A program made the translations under genes and the position numbers. Under the pieces are notes generated by a model, which saw nothing but the letters and a program-made list of their open reading frames with translations, made no database searches and was not told where the DNA came from. From Chrysomallon squamiferum (taxonomy: Eukaryota; Mollusca; Gastropoda; Neomphalida; Peltospiridae): 64,000 nucleotides of DNA. The first letter of the stretch is position 1. Every line of letters begins with the position of its first letter. The stretch spans positions 4,504,277-4,568,276 of the forward strand of contig CM022669.1 of assembly GCA_012295275.1 (NCBI GenBank). Direction: 5' to 3'. Positions 1 through 12,082 of this stretch are shown here, piece by piece.

Positions 1-12
1 GCTAATACCAAT

Positions 13-13
13 T

Positions 14-43
<30 letters not shown>
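13..43. repeat. (CTT)n microsatellite
   Basis: About ten consecutive CTT units inside a wider trinucleotide-rich stretch (1-122, mixed CTT, ATT, AGT). It lies in the intron downstream of exon C. Confidence 0.95.
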
Positions 44-45
<2 letters not shown>

Positions 46-297
46 ATTATTAATATAATTACCTAAGTAGTAGTAATAGTAGTAGTAGCAGTAATAACAG
101 ACACATCATCATCAATCTATAAACTAGATACAATATAATGTTATTTGCTTATTTTTCTTCTTTTCCTTCTTTTTCTTCTTCTTATTATTAAAAGCACAAT
201 TAACAAATACAGTTCTAAACCTCATTCTATTCATCAGATCTAAAAAAAATGAAGATTTAATCAGAAACATTCTGTCTTCGAGTAAAGAAGAACTCAC

Positions 298-490
298 TTG
301 AAATGCAGGTATCAGTGATGTAAGGAAGGAGATAACTGTGACTGTAACTTCATCATCGACATTGTAACAGACATCAACAAGTGCTCGTTGCAGTCCAATT
401 CTCATCGGCAGGTACAGCGCTGTTTGTTGAGGTTCCAGAAAAACAAACTTAATGAAGCCAGACAACAATTCCAGAGAAATCTTTCTGATC
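298..490 (-). CDS. FOCAD: FOCAD (focadhesin) internal exon C
   Basis: Third coding exon, 193 nt, on the minus strand. The acceptor is ...TTTTTATTTTCAG and the donor is GTGAGT. One nucleotide completes the Arg codon of exon B and 64 full codons follow, so the exon ends in phase 0. The peptide starts IRKISLELLSGFIKFVFLEP and ends ISFLTSLIPAFQ. It matches in pattern the human stretch that I recall as ERLEVSCIQIMAPFLWYLYC with EPSQLQ after it, ending DIVPCLQ. The EPQQ/EPSQ motif and the I/V-P-x-x-Q end are shared. The helical hairpin pattern is consistent with a HEAT-like repeat. The conceptual ORF runs past the donor into intron and should be cut at position 298. The next exon lies beyond position 1 of the window. 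Confidence 0.9.
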
Positions 491-1065
491 CTGAAAATAA
501 AAATAAATTGATAAAAATAAATAAATGAAAGAGTTTGGCTTTTTAATTCAAAAAATCTTTAAGTAATATATATAGATATATATGTATATATATATATAAA
601 AAATTAATTAGAAACAAAAAAAAAATTAAAATAATGAAAACAACAATAATAAAGTTTAAAATAATAATAATAATAATAATGCAGAATGTACACAGATTCA
701 GAAATAACATAGACATGTTTAAATGATATATAAAAGGTCACTGTATATATAAATATATATAAATTCACTTTATCTTAACTCTGCAGGTTCTTATTTAATA
801 TACAAGTTGTCAGTTAAAGCTCTCATTGCTACATGTGTTGTGTGTTGATTGTGTCATTTCTAGAATGATTTGATGAAAAAAATGTGTTTATTTAAATTAA
901 AGATTGATTCCATTTTAGATAGATTTTTTCTTTCCTCTTCCTTATTTTCTTTGTTTTTCTCACTCAGTCTTTCTTTCATTGGTTCTCTCTCTCTTTCTCT
1001 TCTGTCTTTGTCTCTCTTTCCATCTGTCTGTCTGTTTCTCCTCTCTGTCTTTTTTTATTTCTCCC

Positions 1066-1070
<5 letters not shown>

Positions 1071-1132
<62 letters not shown>
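1071..1132. repeat. (CT)n microsatellite
   Basis: About 31 uninterrupted CT units, flanked by a T/C-rich zone (about 930-1240). It reads as (GA)n in the FOCAD pre-mRNA. The long ORFs on both strands here (Leu-Ser or Arg-Glu repeats) are artefacts of the dinucleotide. Confidence 0.97.
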
Positions 1133-1136
<4 letters not shown>

Positions 1137-1654
1137 TCTTTTCATGTCTCTTTTTCACCAGTTTTCAATTCTGTCTCTTTCCCTCCTTTGTCTCTGTCTC
1201 TGTCCACTCTGCAATCTCTTACACTTACATCTCTGTCTCAAAGCAAAATCTTACTATTCATACATTTATTCTGTAAGTACAATTCAAATTTAAACCGGGC
1301 CTATTTTAGCAACCTCTGTTATCCTCAGATGCAAATTAAAGGAACTGAAGTATTCCCATCTTGATAAAATTTTAATTATTTTTATTTTCTTCACCCTTCA
1401 TGTTCTTTCTTTTCTAAGAAGACTGTCTTAGGATAGTTCTGTTTCTTTCTTTCATTATTTTTTAAATTTTAAATTTTTTTTTTTTTTATAAAGTATTTTT
1501 GGTGGCCAAATGTAGACACATTGTGGAAACCGTGGTCTGAGATAAGTTAGGTAAAAATGTATTGGATCATACAATCCAATCTGGCTGATGATTTCCAATT
1601 TGTATATGTCTTTCAAAATATACTGAACAAAAAATGTAAGTCTACAACAAAAAG

Positions 1655-1960
1655 AATTACTACTATCATTACTATTAACATTTGCACTGTTCCTGCTGTT
1701 ACCACCATCTCTATTTGTAGAACTACTACATTAACTACTAGTATTACCATAGCTGCTGCTGCTATTACTACTACTACATTGCTACAGTTACTACTGAAAC
1801 TACTATAATTATCATTTGTACAACTACCATTAGTATTACTACTCTACTACTACTACTACTACAACTACAACAAATACTACTACTTCTGATATTACTAGAA
1901 CTACAACAACAAATACTACTACTACAACAAATATTATTACTTCTACTAATAATGATTAGT
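1655..1960. repeat. Degenerate ACT/ATT/ACA trinucleotide field
   Basis: Roughly 300 bp of interspersed ACT, ATT, CTG and ACA triplets. It looks like an old expanded and decayed trinucleotide repeat. Confidence 0.8.
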
Positions 1961-2364
1961 CTTTTAAAAAAAGTACCCTCATCAAAAAAAAAAAATTAAA
2001 TTTAAAAAGAAAAAAGGAAAGAAAAAAAACATCTATAAACACTGCTGGTCAAGGTTTCAGATAATTTTGAAAGTGAGACTGGTAAATTATTTTAGTTAAA
2101 TTTAAATAAAGACAAACCATTCTTGTCAGATTGAGAAGTGAACTTAATAAATCAAAACTTGTTAAAAATCTAATTTTACCCATATTTCCACCATATTTAT
2201 ACCTCTTAACTTTATAATATTACATCTCACATCTTAATTGTGTAAGCTTAAAGTATATAACACTCTTCTTTGATGGTTTATTTAATCCTATAACATGTTT
2301 AGTAAGTTAGATAGCCCTCATCTTATCAAGTTAGAAATTTGGTAATGAAGACAGTAAAAAAAAA

Positions 2365-2395
<31 letters not shown>

Positions 2396-2716
2396 TTATA
2401 ATTTATTTTTATAATAATCATAATTATAATAATAATAATAATAATTACAGAATATTAACTGAATATTACAAATACAAGAACTCATATTTCCAGCTTAATA
2501 TAATTGTAATTTCTTTTTTGCTTAGTATACAAGAAAATGTCTGAATGTTATTTTCTCAGTGCGTGCAGTATATTTGCCTTCCAGGAAGACATATGAAGAA
2601 ACCTAGTAGAGTTAACATGTCTGCCTTGAAAATCATTGCAATCTACATGTACAAAAACCAAAATCAATTTGGATCTATTTTAGAAGAAATATGGCAAATT
2701 TTAACTTTCCAGTCAG

Positions 2717-2718
<2 letters not shown>

Positions 2719-2769
<51 letters not shown>

Positions 2770-2922
2770 ACACCACACACACACATATACACACACATAT
2801 ATATATATATTCACAATATATACATTCATACATACATACATACATACATACATATACATATATACATATACATATATACATACATACATGAAGATCTACC
2901 AGATGTATATGTGTCTGTGTCT

Positions 2923-2968
<46 letters not shown>
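2719..2968. repeat. Compound (CA)n-(CATA)n-(GT)n microsatellite
   Basis: A (CA)n block is followed by AT/CATA tetranucleotides and then by a (GT)n block at 2925-2968. The CA and GT blocks are mutually complementary, so this 250-bp stretch could fold back in single-stranded form. Confidence 0.95.
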
Positions 2969-2971
<3 letters not shown>

Positions 2972-3330
2972 GAAGAAGAAAAGAAAACAATAATTTAGTT
3001 AATTTAAAAATAGAATTAAAATCTGAACCCTTTGAATATTTATCATTATTTTTATGTTGACTTTCGTATGTTTGCCAGTAAACAATAAACAAATAATAAT
3101 ATTAAAGAATATAATTGAAAAAGAAAGAAGAAAATGAAAAAGAAAACAAAAAAAAGAAAGAAGAAAACAAAAATCAAAAAAGAAAAAAGGATTAGAAAAG
3201 AAAATTTAAACTGCCTGAAGCTATGTGATTTTCTTGTGTTTTCAGTATATATACTACAGCACATTTTGCAAGCTAGAACATGCAATCATAAATTACATGT
3301 GAAAAAAGAATTACCACACACTATTTTAGT

Positions 3331-3331
3331 A

Positions 3332-3378
<47 letters not shown>
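3331..3378. repeat. (AAT)n microsatellite
   Basis: About 15 AAT units with a poly-Asn frame on the plus strand. Non-coding. Confidence 0.96.
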
Positions 3379-3382
<4 letters not shown>

Positions 3383-4036
3383 TTATGATAATAACAATAA
3401 TAAAAAAAAATTTCCATCATGGAACTGTATCTCTACTAAAATATCCTCAAAAAAAAGATGAAAATTATCCCAAAAACCAAAAGAAAACAACAAACAACAA
3501 ACAATAAATAAATAAATAAATAAATATAAAAAAAAACCCAATAAAAAACAACAACAACCATAAAACAAAAAAACAAACAAAATTTTAAAACTTCACAAAA
3601 ATCTGCCTGGATTACTGTATTTCTGATGTGCAAACCCAGTAATAAAAAAGACTGATGATGATGATGATAATGATGATGTTGCTGATAACATTGAAAGTTG
3701 AAGAAGATTTATGAAATACTGAGATTTAAATGTACTGAGTGAAAATTCCACATAAATCAGAATTACAGTTTACTCAGTGAATGTTACAAATTTCTTGTCA
3801 TAAAAAAGTCAAGAATCATAAAAATAATAATAAAAAAATAATAAAAATTACGACATTTCTGCACCAAAACTGATGCTATAAATCACTGAAGTATTCTAAA
3901 CCCTACAAGTTTATTAATAACATAATATTTTTATTAATTTAATAAATGTTATAGATTTCAGGTCAAAAAGATAATGCCATATACAAAAATAAATAAATAA
4001 ATTAAAATTAATAAATGAATATTATATATATATTAA

Positions 4037-4160
4037 ACATATTTATTTATCTATCTTTTCACTTATTTATTTATTTAAATTATTTATATATTTATTTATT
4101 TACTTATTTATTTATCTTTTTATTTATTTATTTATTTATTTATTTTTATTTATTTAAGTG
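4037..4160. repeat. (TTTA)n degenerate tetranucleotide repeat
   Basis: Many TTTA/TTAT units with interruptions over about 120 bp. Confidence 0.9.
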
Positions 4161-4439
4161 CTGTAAAATATTGTTGTTTAATATAATCTTGTCAACTGGA
4201 CACTTCCTGCATTTTTTTAAATGAAATTAGTTTTACTTCAAAGCAGGAAATTCACAGCCCAAAATGTCAGAATAAATTTCACGCTGCCAGGTAATCAGAA
4301 CTTTAATCTACAGACATCTTCACATTACACTTCAATCAGCTTCCTCAGGTCTCTTCAGTCCTGCTTGCTACACTTCACTTTAGTAATGGTGTTTTCCACT
4401 TCTTTAAACATTTGTAGATCTCCAGTTTCAACTTTTTTT

Positions 4440-5040
4440 AAAAGTGTTTAAGCTGTTGTATAATGGTGATTTTCCAATTTATTAATTGTTTTTAGCTATT
4501 GTATAATGGTGATTTTCCAATTTAATTGTTTTAGCTATAGTATAATAGTGATTTATTGTTTCAGCCAGAATAAATTGGTGATTTCAAACACTTCATCATT
4601 TCAACCACTGTATAAGGGTAAATTCAAATACTTTGTTGTTTTACTTTGTATAAAGGTGATTTCAAATATTTGTTGTTTCTGCTATTGTAAATAGTGATTT
4701 CAAATATTTGTTGTTTCTTCTATTGCAAATAGTGATTTCAAAATATATTTGTTGTTTCCACTATTGTAAATAGTGATTTCAAATATTTGTTGTTTCCACT
4801 ATTGTAAATAGTGATTTCAAATATTTATTCTGTCAGCTGTGGCTTAAAGGTGACTTAAAAAATGTATTGTTTCAGCTGTTGAATAAATGTGATTTCAAAT
4901 TATTTATTTGAGTTATTGTATAATGGTGATTTCAAATTCTGTTAAACTTTACCTAGCCAACTGTATATAAATCATTATATTCTTTATTGTTTCAACTGTT
5001 GTATAAAACGGTGATTTCAAATTCTTTAAATATTGCTACA
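4440..5040. repeat. Degenerate minisatellite, unit about 37 bp
   Basis: A unit resembling CTATTGTAAATAGTGATTTC then AAATATTTGTTGTTTC recurs about 15 times with substitutions and small indels. The most homogeneous copies are between 4670 and 4830; the edges are more decayed (TATAATGGTGATTTTCC variants). The array lies within the FOCAD intron between exons B and C. Confidence 0.88.
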
Positions 5041-6389
5041 TCTACAGTAGTTGTTTGTTGTTGTTTTTGTATTTTTTAAATTTATTAATAATCTGTTTTC
5101 TTCAACACTAAAAATACTGTAAAAAATACTGTATAATACTAATAATACTTTAAATTATTTTACATATTGCTATCATGTTTCATGTGAACTGTTGTTTTCT
5201 TAACATTTACTCTCAAACACCATTAGCTGTAGTGTAGTGTTTACAATAATCCTTATACTCTCTTAACCATTTCTAACCCACAGTGTCCCTGGTCCCAGTT
5301 TGTTGTGTAATACACTCATTGTTCATCCTTTATTTTTTTCAAGATATGGTACACTTCATGTTATCATTCCCTGAAATACAGCTTCCTCTAAACTTTTCAT
5401 AACACTTTCCTCATGTAATAAACTGCTAATACTATAAAATATAGTGTACTGTATAAAGTTGTATAAATTATCATAAAATACTATTACTATCCACACCTTT
5501 AGGTATACTATATAGAGCAAAGTTCCTTTTTGACTGTTCAAAAAAAAAAAAAAAAGTTACCCCGAAATCTGTTACATACACTATATGGTGTAATGCTTCT
5601 AAAATAGTGTTTCTCCCAAATGCATTCCATAGAGTACATTGCAAATCCCCTTATAAATCTAGAACCACCCCTGCACGCCATTAGCTATAGTGTATGGTGA
5701 AATAAAATGCTCTCTAATTCCTCCAAATGTCTCTGCCCTCCAAAAACAAATTACTGACAGACTCACACTTCAGGTAATTATTCTCAGAAGATTCTGATTA
5801 ACAAAGTTCACATCTCCTGGGCATTATTAAGTGATGAGACATTTTGTAAATGTTTTAAAAAAAAAAAAAAAAAAATTGAGGTTATTTCAATATGTGTTAA
5901 ATGAAAGTGATTAAAAAAAAAAAAAAAAAAATAAAAAGGGCTTGTTAAAGTCAGTTCTTGAAGTTTATCTATGCTAAATGATAAAACAGTGTTTTATTAC
6001 TGGATACCTACCTTTCCTAATAATAAAGTTTGACTTGAATATGACAATGAATGAAGAATGCACTTTCTTGTGTTTTTGTATCTTGTAAGCTAATATATAA
6101 AAAGAGCTGATAAATGAATGTTTCTTCACCAAATTTGTTATCATCAACAAATAAATAATTTTCAAAGTTATTGTTCATGATATTTTAAAAGCCAGCAGTG
6201 GCCATTTTGAAACTGATCTATTTTTAACCAATCATAACATCAGATTTAAAATATTTTTTTTATCTTGATACTCACCACATCTTCTAGATGTAAACATTAC
6301 TGAAAAACCATTTGTTAGAGACTTTTTGAGAGATACAATATGTCAATCTGCCTATGTGTCTAGATCAAACTGTATTAATAAACACTTAC

Positions 6390-6491
6390 CTGTTGTCATG
6401 GTGACAGCATATGTTATGAATTTGCTGTTGTAAAACTGTCCAGCTTTCTGGACAATTTATCAGAACTGTTATAAAAGGGTGTCGTGGGTTC
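6390..6491 (-). CDS. FOCAD: FOCAD (focadhesin) internal exon B
   Basis: Second internal coding exon, also 102 nt, on the minus strand. The acceptor is ...TTATTTTCAG and the donor is GTAAGTG. Two frames are closed by stops; the third reads NPRHPFITVLINCPESWTVL and continues QQQIHNICCHHDN. It starts with the single G that completes the Arg codon from exon A, giving the joined sequence FQIRNPRHPFITVL. Human focadhesin, from memory, has IYTIRNHPHPLITVLEHRPD followed by CWPVFLQQL at this point, so conservation includes the R-N, HP, ITVL, the P-x-x-W spacing and LQQ. It ends in AG, which joins the G of exon C to form another Arg codon. This is the strongest evidence for the gene assignment. Nothing appears to be missing between exons A and B relative to human. 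Confidence 0.92.
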
Positions 6492-6494
6492 CTG

Positions 6495-6508
6495 AAAATA
6501 ACAATAAC

Positions 6509-6543
<35 letters not shown>

Positions 6544-6560
6544 TAATAATAATACAATAA
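6495..6560. repeat. (AAT/AAC)n microsatellite abutting exon B acceptor
   Basis: The tract starts within a few bases of the exon B 3' splice site. On the transcribed strand it reads (ATT/GTT)n leading into TTTTCAG and so supplies the U-rich tract of the acceptor. Confidence 0.93.
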
Positions 6561-6662
6561 TAATAACAATAATAATACTAATGATAATGATAATGATAAT
6601 GTAAAAATTTAAAGATAAAGAAACTTCAGAATTTCAAATGTAGGTCATTCTGACACAAAGAC

Positions 6663-6862
6663 CAGGGGTTTTCAAAAAGATGGAACAGGGGTCCAAGTAC
6701 AAGACAGGGGTCCATGGACATTTTCAAATGGGCAGTTTGATTTTATATATGTTATTTCAAGCAAATATTTATTATAAATTTCATAAGCGTTTATAAAGGG
6801 GTCCCTAAGGTAAAGCCTGAAATATAAAGGGGTCCGCAAGTCAAAAAGTTTGAAAACCCCTG
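6663..6862. mobile_element. hAT-like non-autonomous element (MITE), 200 bp
   Basis: The left end reads CAGGGGTTTTCAAAAAGATG and the right end, on the opposite strand, CAGGGGTTTTCAAACTTTTT. These are terminal inverted repeats of the CAGGGGTTxTCAA type typical of hAT/Charlie elements. The 8-bp flanks ACAAAGAC and ATTTAGAC agree at 5 of 8 positions, compatible with a decayed 8-bp target-site duplication. The interior contains AGGGGTCC-type subterminal repeats and no transposase. Confidence 0.75.
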
Positions 6863-7549
6863 ATTTAGACAATCAAAATTATAACCTGCTTACATATTGA
6901 TCTATAGCAGTGGTGAATTCAATGAATAAGAAACACAATTACCACATGATCCTGGTAATTAAAGACAGCCTCAGATCCAAAATCACCATTTCTCACTATA
7001 TCCACTGTCACACAATGATTTTTAAAAATATTGTTGTCTATGTATTTTTATGTCTATGAGAAGGTACACACAAAATCTGTGTGTGATGTTGAAATGAGAC
7101 AAGTAATTTGCTGTCATCACTCCAAGCTACACTCTGAACACTTAGCAGCAAAGGATCATTTATATAGACTTCCCATAAACAGGGAAACCATAGCCTTTAA
7201 TACACAAGTCACAAAATACTGTCTGAAGCAAACAAAAGCCCAAAATACAAATTAATGAAAAAAAAAATTTAATAATTTACACTTTTTTCTTCTTTAATAA
7301 TATATAACATATTTTGTAAAAACAAATGATGTATTTCTGAATTCCTGACTTCATTTTATGATAAAACAATAATAAAGATATTATTTAAATGAAATAAAAA
7401 TATAAATAAAAAAATTCTACCCACCAACCCATGATATATTTCTGAACACCACAAATCATTTTATGATAAAATAAGCAGAATTAAATATTATTTAAAAAAA
7501 GAAAAAAAAAAAACAGAACCCACTTCTCCAACCACCCATCATGTTACTT

Positions 7550-7551
7550 TA

Positions 7552-7583
<32 letters not shown>
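7550..7583. repeat. Poly(A) tract
   Basis: About 30 consecutive A. It could be a retroposon tail, but no element is recognisable upstream. Confidence 0.9.
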
Positions 7584-7584
<1 letters not shown>

Positions 7585-8038
7585 AAAAAGAAAAACAGCA
7601 CACAGAGACTTTGTGAAATCTGAATACTTTACATTTCAGAAACTGCAAGTTGTGACACAGTTAGCAAGAATGGTGCAATTTAGAAAATCATTATCTGTCT
7701 GTGTCCATTTATTACTATCAGAAACTGAAATCACTGATGTTGCTCTTCAAGCAGTTGGAATTTTCTGCATGCCTCCAAGGCCTAATAGCAAGGAAGGAAC
7801 ATCTTTTTTTTCTGAGATGGTTATTTTGTCAAGAGAGAGAAAGAAATTGCATTGTTGAATATGAATATCTCTTTGCTAATGAACATGTAGTTTTTTGTTC
7901 TTTTTGCAATTCTTTCTGCCTGTTTTGGTTTCTCTGTCTCTCTCTATGTATATTTTTTATTCTCTTCTTTTATTTATCTCTCCTGATATGAGTTTCTTTG
8001 CCGCTCTCTCGTCCTCTTTTTTCATTCTTTCATTCCCT

Positions 8039-8042
8039 CCCT

Positions 8043-8083
<41 letters not shown>

Positions 8084-8131
8084 CCCTCTCTCTCATCCCC
8101 CCTCTCTCACCCCCTCTCTCCCTCCCTCCCT
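8039..8131. repeat. (CT)n and CCCTCTCT-rich tract
   Basis: Pyrimidine-only tract mixing CCCT and CT units. It is purine-only in the pre-mRNA. Confidence 0.93.
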
Positions 8132-8864
8132 GTTATAATCACTCTCTTGCTTGTTTTCCATTTAGGCAGTTAATTTGTTTTGTCAATTTAATAAATCTGT
8201 GGTTTTATCTGATACCTATCTTTCCCAGACTCAGTGATGACAAACTGAACACTGAAGTTAATCATGCTAATGACATCTCTATCTATTCCATCCAAACCAC
8301 TAAGAAGCATTCCTGAAAGAGGCAAGTTTAATAGTGGGTTCCAAAAGATCTCTCGGATTAAGAATTAAAAGAAATTCCTAAAATTAAACTTACAGTCTTA
8401 ATAAACATTCATATTTCTTCTTTTCTAGATTTAGTTTTTCACAACTCATAGAAATTTAAATCAAACTATCTTTATTACATGAAAACTGTTTTTTTTTTAT
8501 GTTTTTCACATATATATGTGGGAAGTGATTCAGAATATATGACAACAGTAAATAATGAAAGATAAAATTACCTGTTCAATCTGTACAGAAATAATTAAGA
8601 TTTTAAAAACAACACCTTTCATATTTATGATCAAAACAACTAAGGAAATAAAACAAATCAAGTGTACATTTACCACAGCCCAGCCATGAATAAAAAACAC
8701 CCACACTGTTGATGAAAAGAATTTAAGAAAATTAACTAACATACTTGTACCAATACAAACACTTAAAATTATAGTCTTAAGCAACTTTCACACTGTACAA
8801 TCTGATGTACCAATATTATCATGTGATTGACATCAAGCTTATAATGTATTATTGCAGTTGTAAC

Positions 8865-8950
8865 TACTCTCTCTCTCTATTTCTTCCTCTCTCTCTTTCT
8901 TTTTCTCTCTCTCTCTCTCCCTTCTTCTTCCCTCCCCTCTCTTTTCCTCC
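8865..8950. repeat. CT-rich low-complexity tract
   Basis: Imperfect CT/CTTT pyrimidine tract of about 85 bp. Confidence 0.85.
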
Positions 8951-10554
8951 CATTTTTTGCATACTGTAAACTGTCAACTCTTTCTTGACAGATTAAAGCA
9001 ATTATTATGTCTGCTTCTCATTAATATGTATTTGAACAATACAAAATTTCTTTTTTATATCTTATTTGTAAAATCTGAATCATTCAGTTAACCTCTCCAC
9101 TGCTCAGGGTTGATATCATCATGTAGAGCAACAGTCTGAGCAATGGCAGAAGCAGAGGATATCCAGACACATCACTGGACTGATGAATGTGGGACATGAC
9201 ACAGCACAAATTATATTAGAATTATATATCTCAATGTACTGAAACTGATAAAGTGACTAGTGAACAAACAGATGAAGTCAAAATCATTGAAAATACTCAG
9301 TAGATTAATGTTTAATGAGGCTAATGTTCTGTTTGTTTCTTCTTGGTATGTCTGAAGGTAAGTTTAACTTAAGACATAAAAATCATAGGTTTAGAACAAA
9401 TGAAAGAACTTGTTAACACCACCATCTTGTCATTACAGTAGATTTAATTTTAGTGAAGAATAGAAGATTCCACAAGCCATTTTAGTTGGTACAAACATGT
9501 CACACAGTGTGGACATGCCTTTAGTCTGAGCATCACTTTGCAAAACACCACCAGTGAAGTTAAACAAATAAATTAAATTAAATTTAATTAAACTGGCTGG
9601 TTCACGCTTCTAAGTCTAGACAAAAGTTTATTTCAATATTTGTCAAAATTTACAGAAAGAAGGTCTTTTCACTATACTGTCTGACCTCTGAGGGTTTCTT
9701 CTCTGTTGTCTCCAACACATTTCACTTGATAGCCATTTTGTAAAACACTCTCTACATCATCTCTCACTTCTCTTTATTCACTCTGCCCTTGTGTCAATTC
9801 ACAAATTAACTAAATTAACCGCAAAGATGAGTGAGTGGCCTAAAGGACTTCGAACAATACTTGAAATAGAGCTCTGAATTATTTCTGTTTGACAATAAAT
9901 ACTTTGTGTATTAATTTAGCAAAACTAGCAGCTTATTTTCTTTCTCAGTCGGTCAGAAAAATATTTCTTCACTTGTATATTCTCCATTTTCAAATTTTTG
10001 TTTTATTTTGTAATTGCTGTAGTTTGTTGTTTGTGTGTGTTGTATGTGTGTGTTTGTGTTTGTGTTTGTATTTATGAATGAATAAAATGCCTGTACCAAC
10101 AAACAATTTTTTTTTTATCATAATTTAATGTTCTTTATATAATTGTTCTGTAAAAAGATTACATTTTGTTCTTAACTGTTTCCATTGTTTTCTCCTTTAG
10201 TACATTTCATGACAAATAAAAATATAATTCTTGACATGAAAAATTATAAATATTAAAACTAAAATAAAAATATTATTCACATCTCAACAGGTAAATGTTA
10301 AATAGATATTTTTATAAAAACAATTTTTTTATTTTGCTTTTTCAATTTTTTAATGTAACTGAAAAAAGCATAGATAAGGAATTTCTATACTGGTTTCATA
10401 AACTTTTCACACTTAGATTTTCTACACCAATTAACAACTCCAATACAAAATACAGAACAAAATAAAATATATTTTTATTACTGAATGAATGCTTATTTTT
10501 AATTTTAACTTTTCTTCTTTTCTTCTTTTTTTATTTTTATAATTTTTCTTATAT

Positions 10555-10558
<4 letters not shown>

Positions 10559-10587
<29 letters not shown>
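10559..10587. repeat. (AT)n microsatellite
   Basis: About 14 AT units in an AT-rich context. Confidence 0.93.
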
Positions 10588-10589
<2 letters not shown>

Positions 10590-11282
10590 AAACATTCATT
10601 CTCTCTTTCTTTCTTTCTTTCCTTTGTAAGAAATGTCTTTCGGCATCCTCTGACTGTTTTTTTTTCATTTTTTCTCCCCCACCTACTGATGCTAAAAACA
10701 TGTTTACATGATTTTCAAAATCCTGCTAACATGACATCAGAGTAATCTCACAAAAATGCTCATTTACTTATTAACCACATTAAAAAAAAAAAAATCCCCT
10801 CTGAACCACACCAAAAAAAAAATACCATATATTATTTCCTTAATAATCTTCTTTCACATCAAAATTTAAAAAAAAAATATTCTCCTTTTTTAGCTGAAAT
10901 GTTTTTCCTGATGTTTCAAACAAAAATCTGTTGGCTTGCAATAAGTAAAAAAAAAAAAAAATTGAATCCCTCAAATCCAGGCCTTGCTCACACAACCCAC
11001 TCACATTTTCCTAAGTGGCACCTTAATCAAAAGAAATATGGCTGTTGGCTTCAAAGGTCAGTGCTCAATTGTATCGGGGACATATCTGAATAATCCAGAC
11101 ACAGAGTGAGCGTTTTAAAACATACATGGTTCCTAGAAAAGAAATATTACATCACAGCAGGCAGTTTAATCAGGGCTGAGAACAATCTGAGCAATAAAAC
11201 ATGTCTTTATGGACGTACGGACAGATGGATTATTGGATGGGAAGAAAAACAAGATGGTCCACTTTGCTTCTGAAAAACGAGT

Positions 11283-11410
11283 GTAAAAGATTATATGTAA
11301 TACCTAGATTGTTAAAAAATAGTTTCTAGATTGTTTTTAATACAAAAACTATTAAAAATAGTTTTTAAATTGTAATATAAAGATGGATGAAAAATAGTTT
11401 CAAGATTATG
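11283..11410. repeat. Short degenerate tandem repeat (AATAGTTTCTAGATTGT-type)
   Basis: Variants of AAAAATAGTTT(C/T) followed by (T)AGATTGT or AAATTGT recur about four times in 130 bp. Confidence 0.6.
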
Positions 11411-11418
11411 TATAATCT

Positions 11419-11466
11419 ATGTATGTGTGTGTGTGTGTGTTGTGTGTGTGTGTGTTGGTGTGTGTT
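11419..11466. repeat. (GT)n microsatellite
   Basis: Interrupted GT run. A (CA)n run on the same strand lies 130 bp downstream. Confidence 0.93.
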
Positions 11467-11589
11467 ACTGGCAATATATAAAATCAGGCAGTCTGTCAAT
11501 TTTTTTATTTCAGAAAAATTATCTTCAAAGTCAACATGTCAGCTACTTGGAACATTTAGGCAATCTACAGATTCAGGCATTCTCTAGAT

Positions 11590-11592
<3 letters not shown>

Positions 11593-11639
<47 letters not shown>
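11593..11639. repeat. (CA)n microsatellite
   Basis: About 23 uninterrupted CA units. Complementary to the (GT)n tract at 11419-11466. Confidence 0.96.
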
Positions 11640-11643
<4 letters not shown>

Positions 11644-11765
11644 ATATACAGTTTATTTCCAGATATCTGCTCAGTATTAAAATATAATGAATTGGAAGAG
11701 TTGATACATGAAAAGAAAGGAAAATGATTCCATTAAGTACATTTTAAGTACATATATATATATAT

Positions 11766-11789
11766 AACTTGCAAGTCAAGGTACCACTG
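11766..11789 (-). mobile_element. Orphan pogo/Tigger-like terminal inverted repeat
   Basis: On the minus strand this reads CAGTGGTACCTTGACTTGCA followed by AGTT, almost identical to the terminus at 11810. The two termini point away from each other across a (TA)n spacer. This suggests that an element inserted at TA sites within a TA microsatellite was later mostly lost. Confidence 0.75.
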
Positions 11790-11809
11790 TATATATATAT
11801 ATATATATA

Positions 11810-12082
11810 CAGTGGTACCTTGACTTACAAGTTTAATTTGTTCCATGACTGAGCTCGTAACTCAATTTGCTAGTATATCAAATCAATTTTCACAAATAAA
11901 ATTAATTGAAATTCCGTTTATCCAGTCCCCCCAAAACCAAACCAATTTTTTTGTAACATGTTTTTAAATAAGAAAAATGTATGTATAAATGACAAATATT
12001 GTATAAAAACAAAATAAAAGAGAATATAAAGAAATAAATTGGTTTTGTAAAATGTACAGGGTTAGGATTTCTCCATCTTTTC
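11810..12082 (-). mobile_element. Pogo/Tigger-like element, terminal portion
   Basis: Begins CAGTGGTACCTTGACTTACA next to a TA dinucleotide and continues with GAGCTCGTAACTCAA-type sequence. Such ends, with TA targets, are characteristic of Tigger-type Tc1/mariner elements. The adjoining sequence on the minus strand is a transposase fragment ending ...HEKMEKS and a stop at about 12055. Only about 245 bp separate that stop from the terminus, so this is an internally deleted copy. Confidence 0.72.

Larger units (their letters stand above)
491..6389 (-). other. FOCAD: FOCAD intron between exons B and C (5,899 nt)
   Basis: Bounded by the GTAAGTG donor after exon B and the TTTTCAG acceptor before exon C. 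It holds a (CT)n tract, a degenerate ACT/ATT trinucleotide field near 1655-1960, a compound CA/CATA/GT microsatellite, an (AAT)n tract, (TTTA)n at 4037-4160 and a degenerate minisatellite of about 37 bp at 4440-5040. The remaining stretches, for example 2040-2540 and 5050-6389, are AT-rich single-copy-looking sequence in which I see no gene. A short phrase near CCATTAGCT(A/G)TAGTGTA occurs at about 5220 and again at about 5680, a trace of another old duplication. Confidence 0.88.

Noticed and set aside
124-297. Extension of the exon C reading frame to position 124
   Set aside because: The consensus GTGAGT donor at 292-297 (minus strand) ends the exon. Beyond it the peptide becomes lysine-rich low-complexity sequence from the CTT/AAG repeat.
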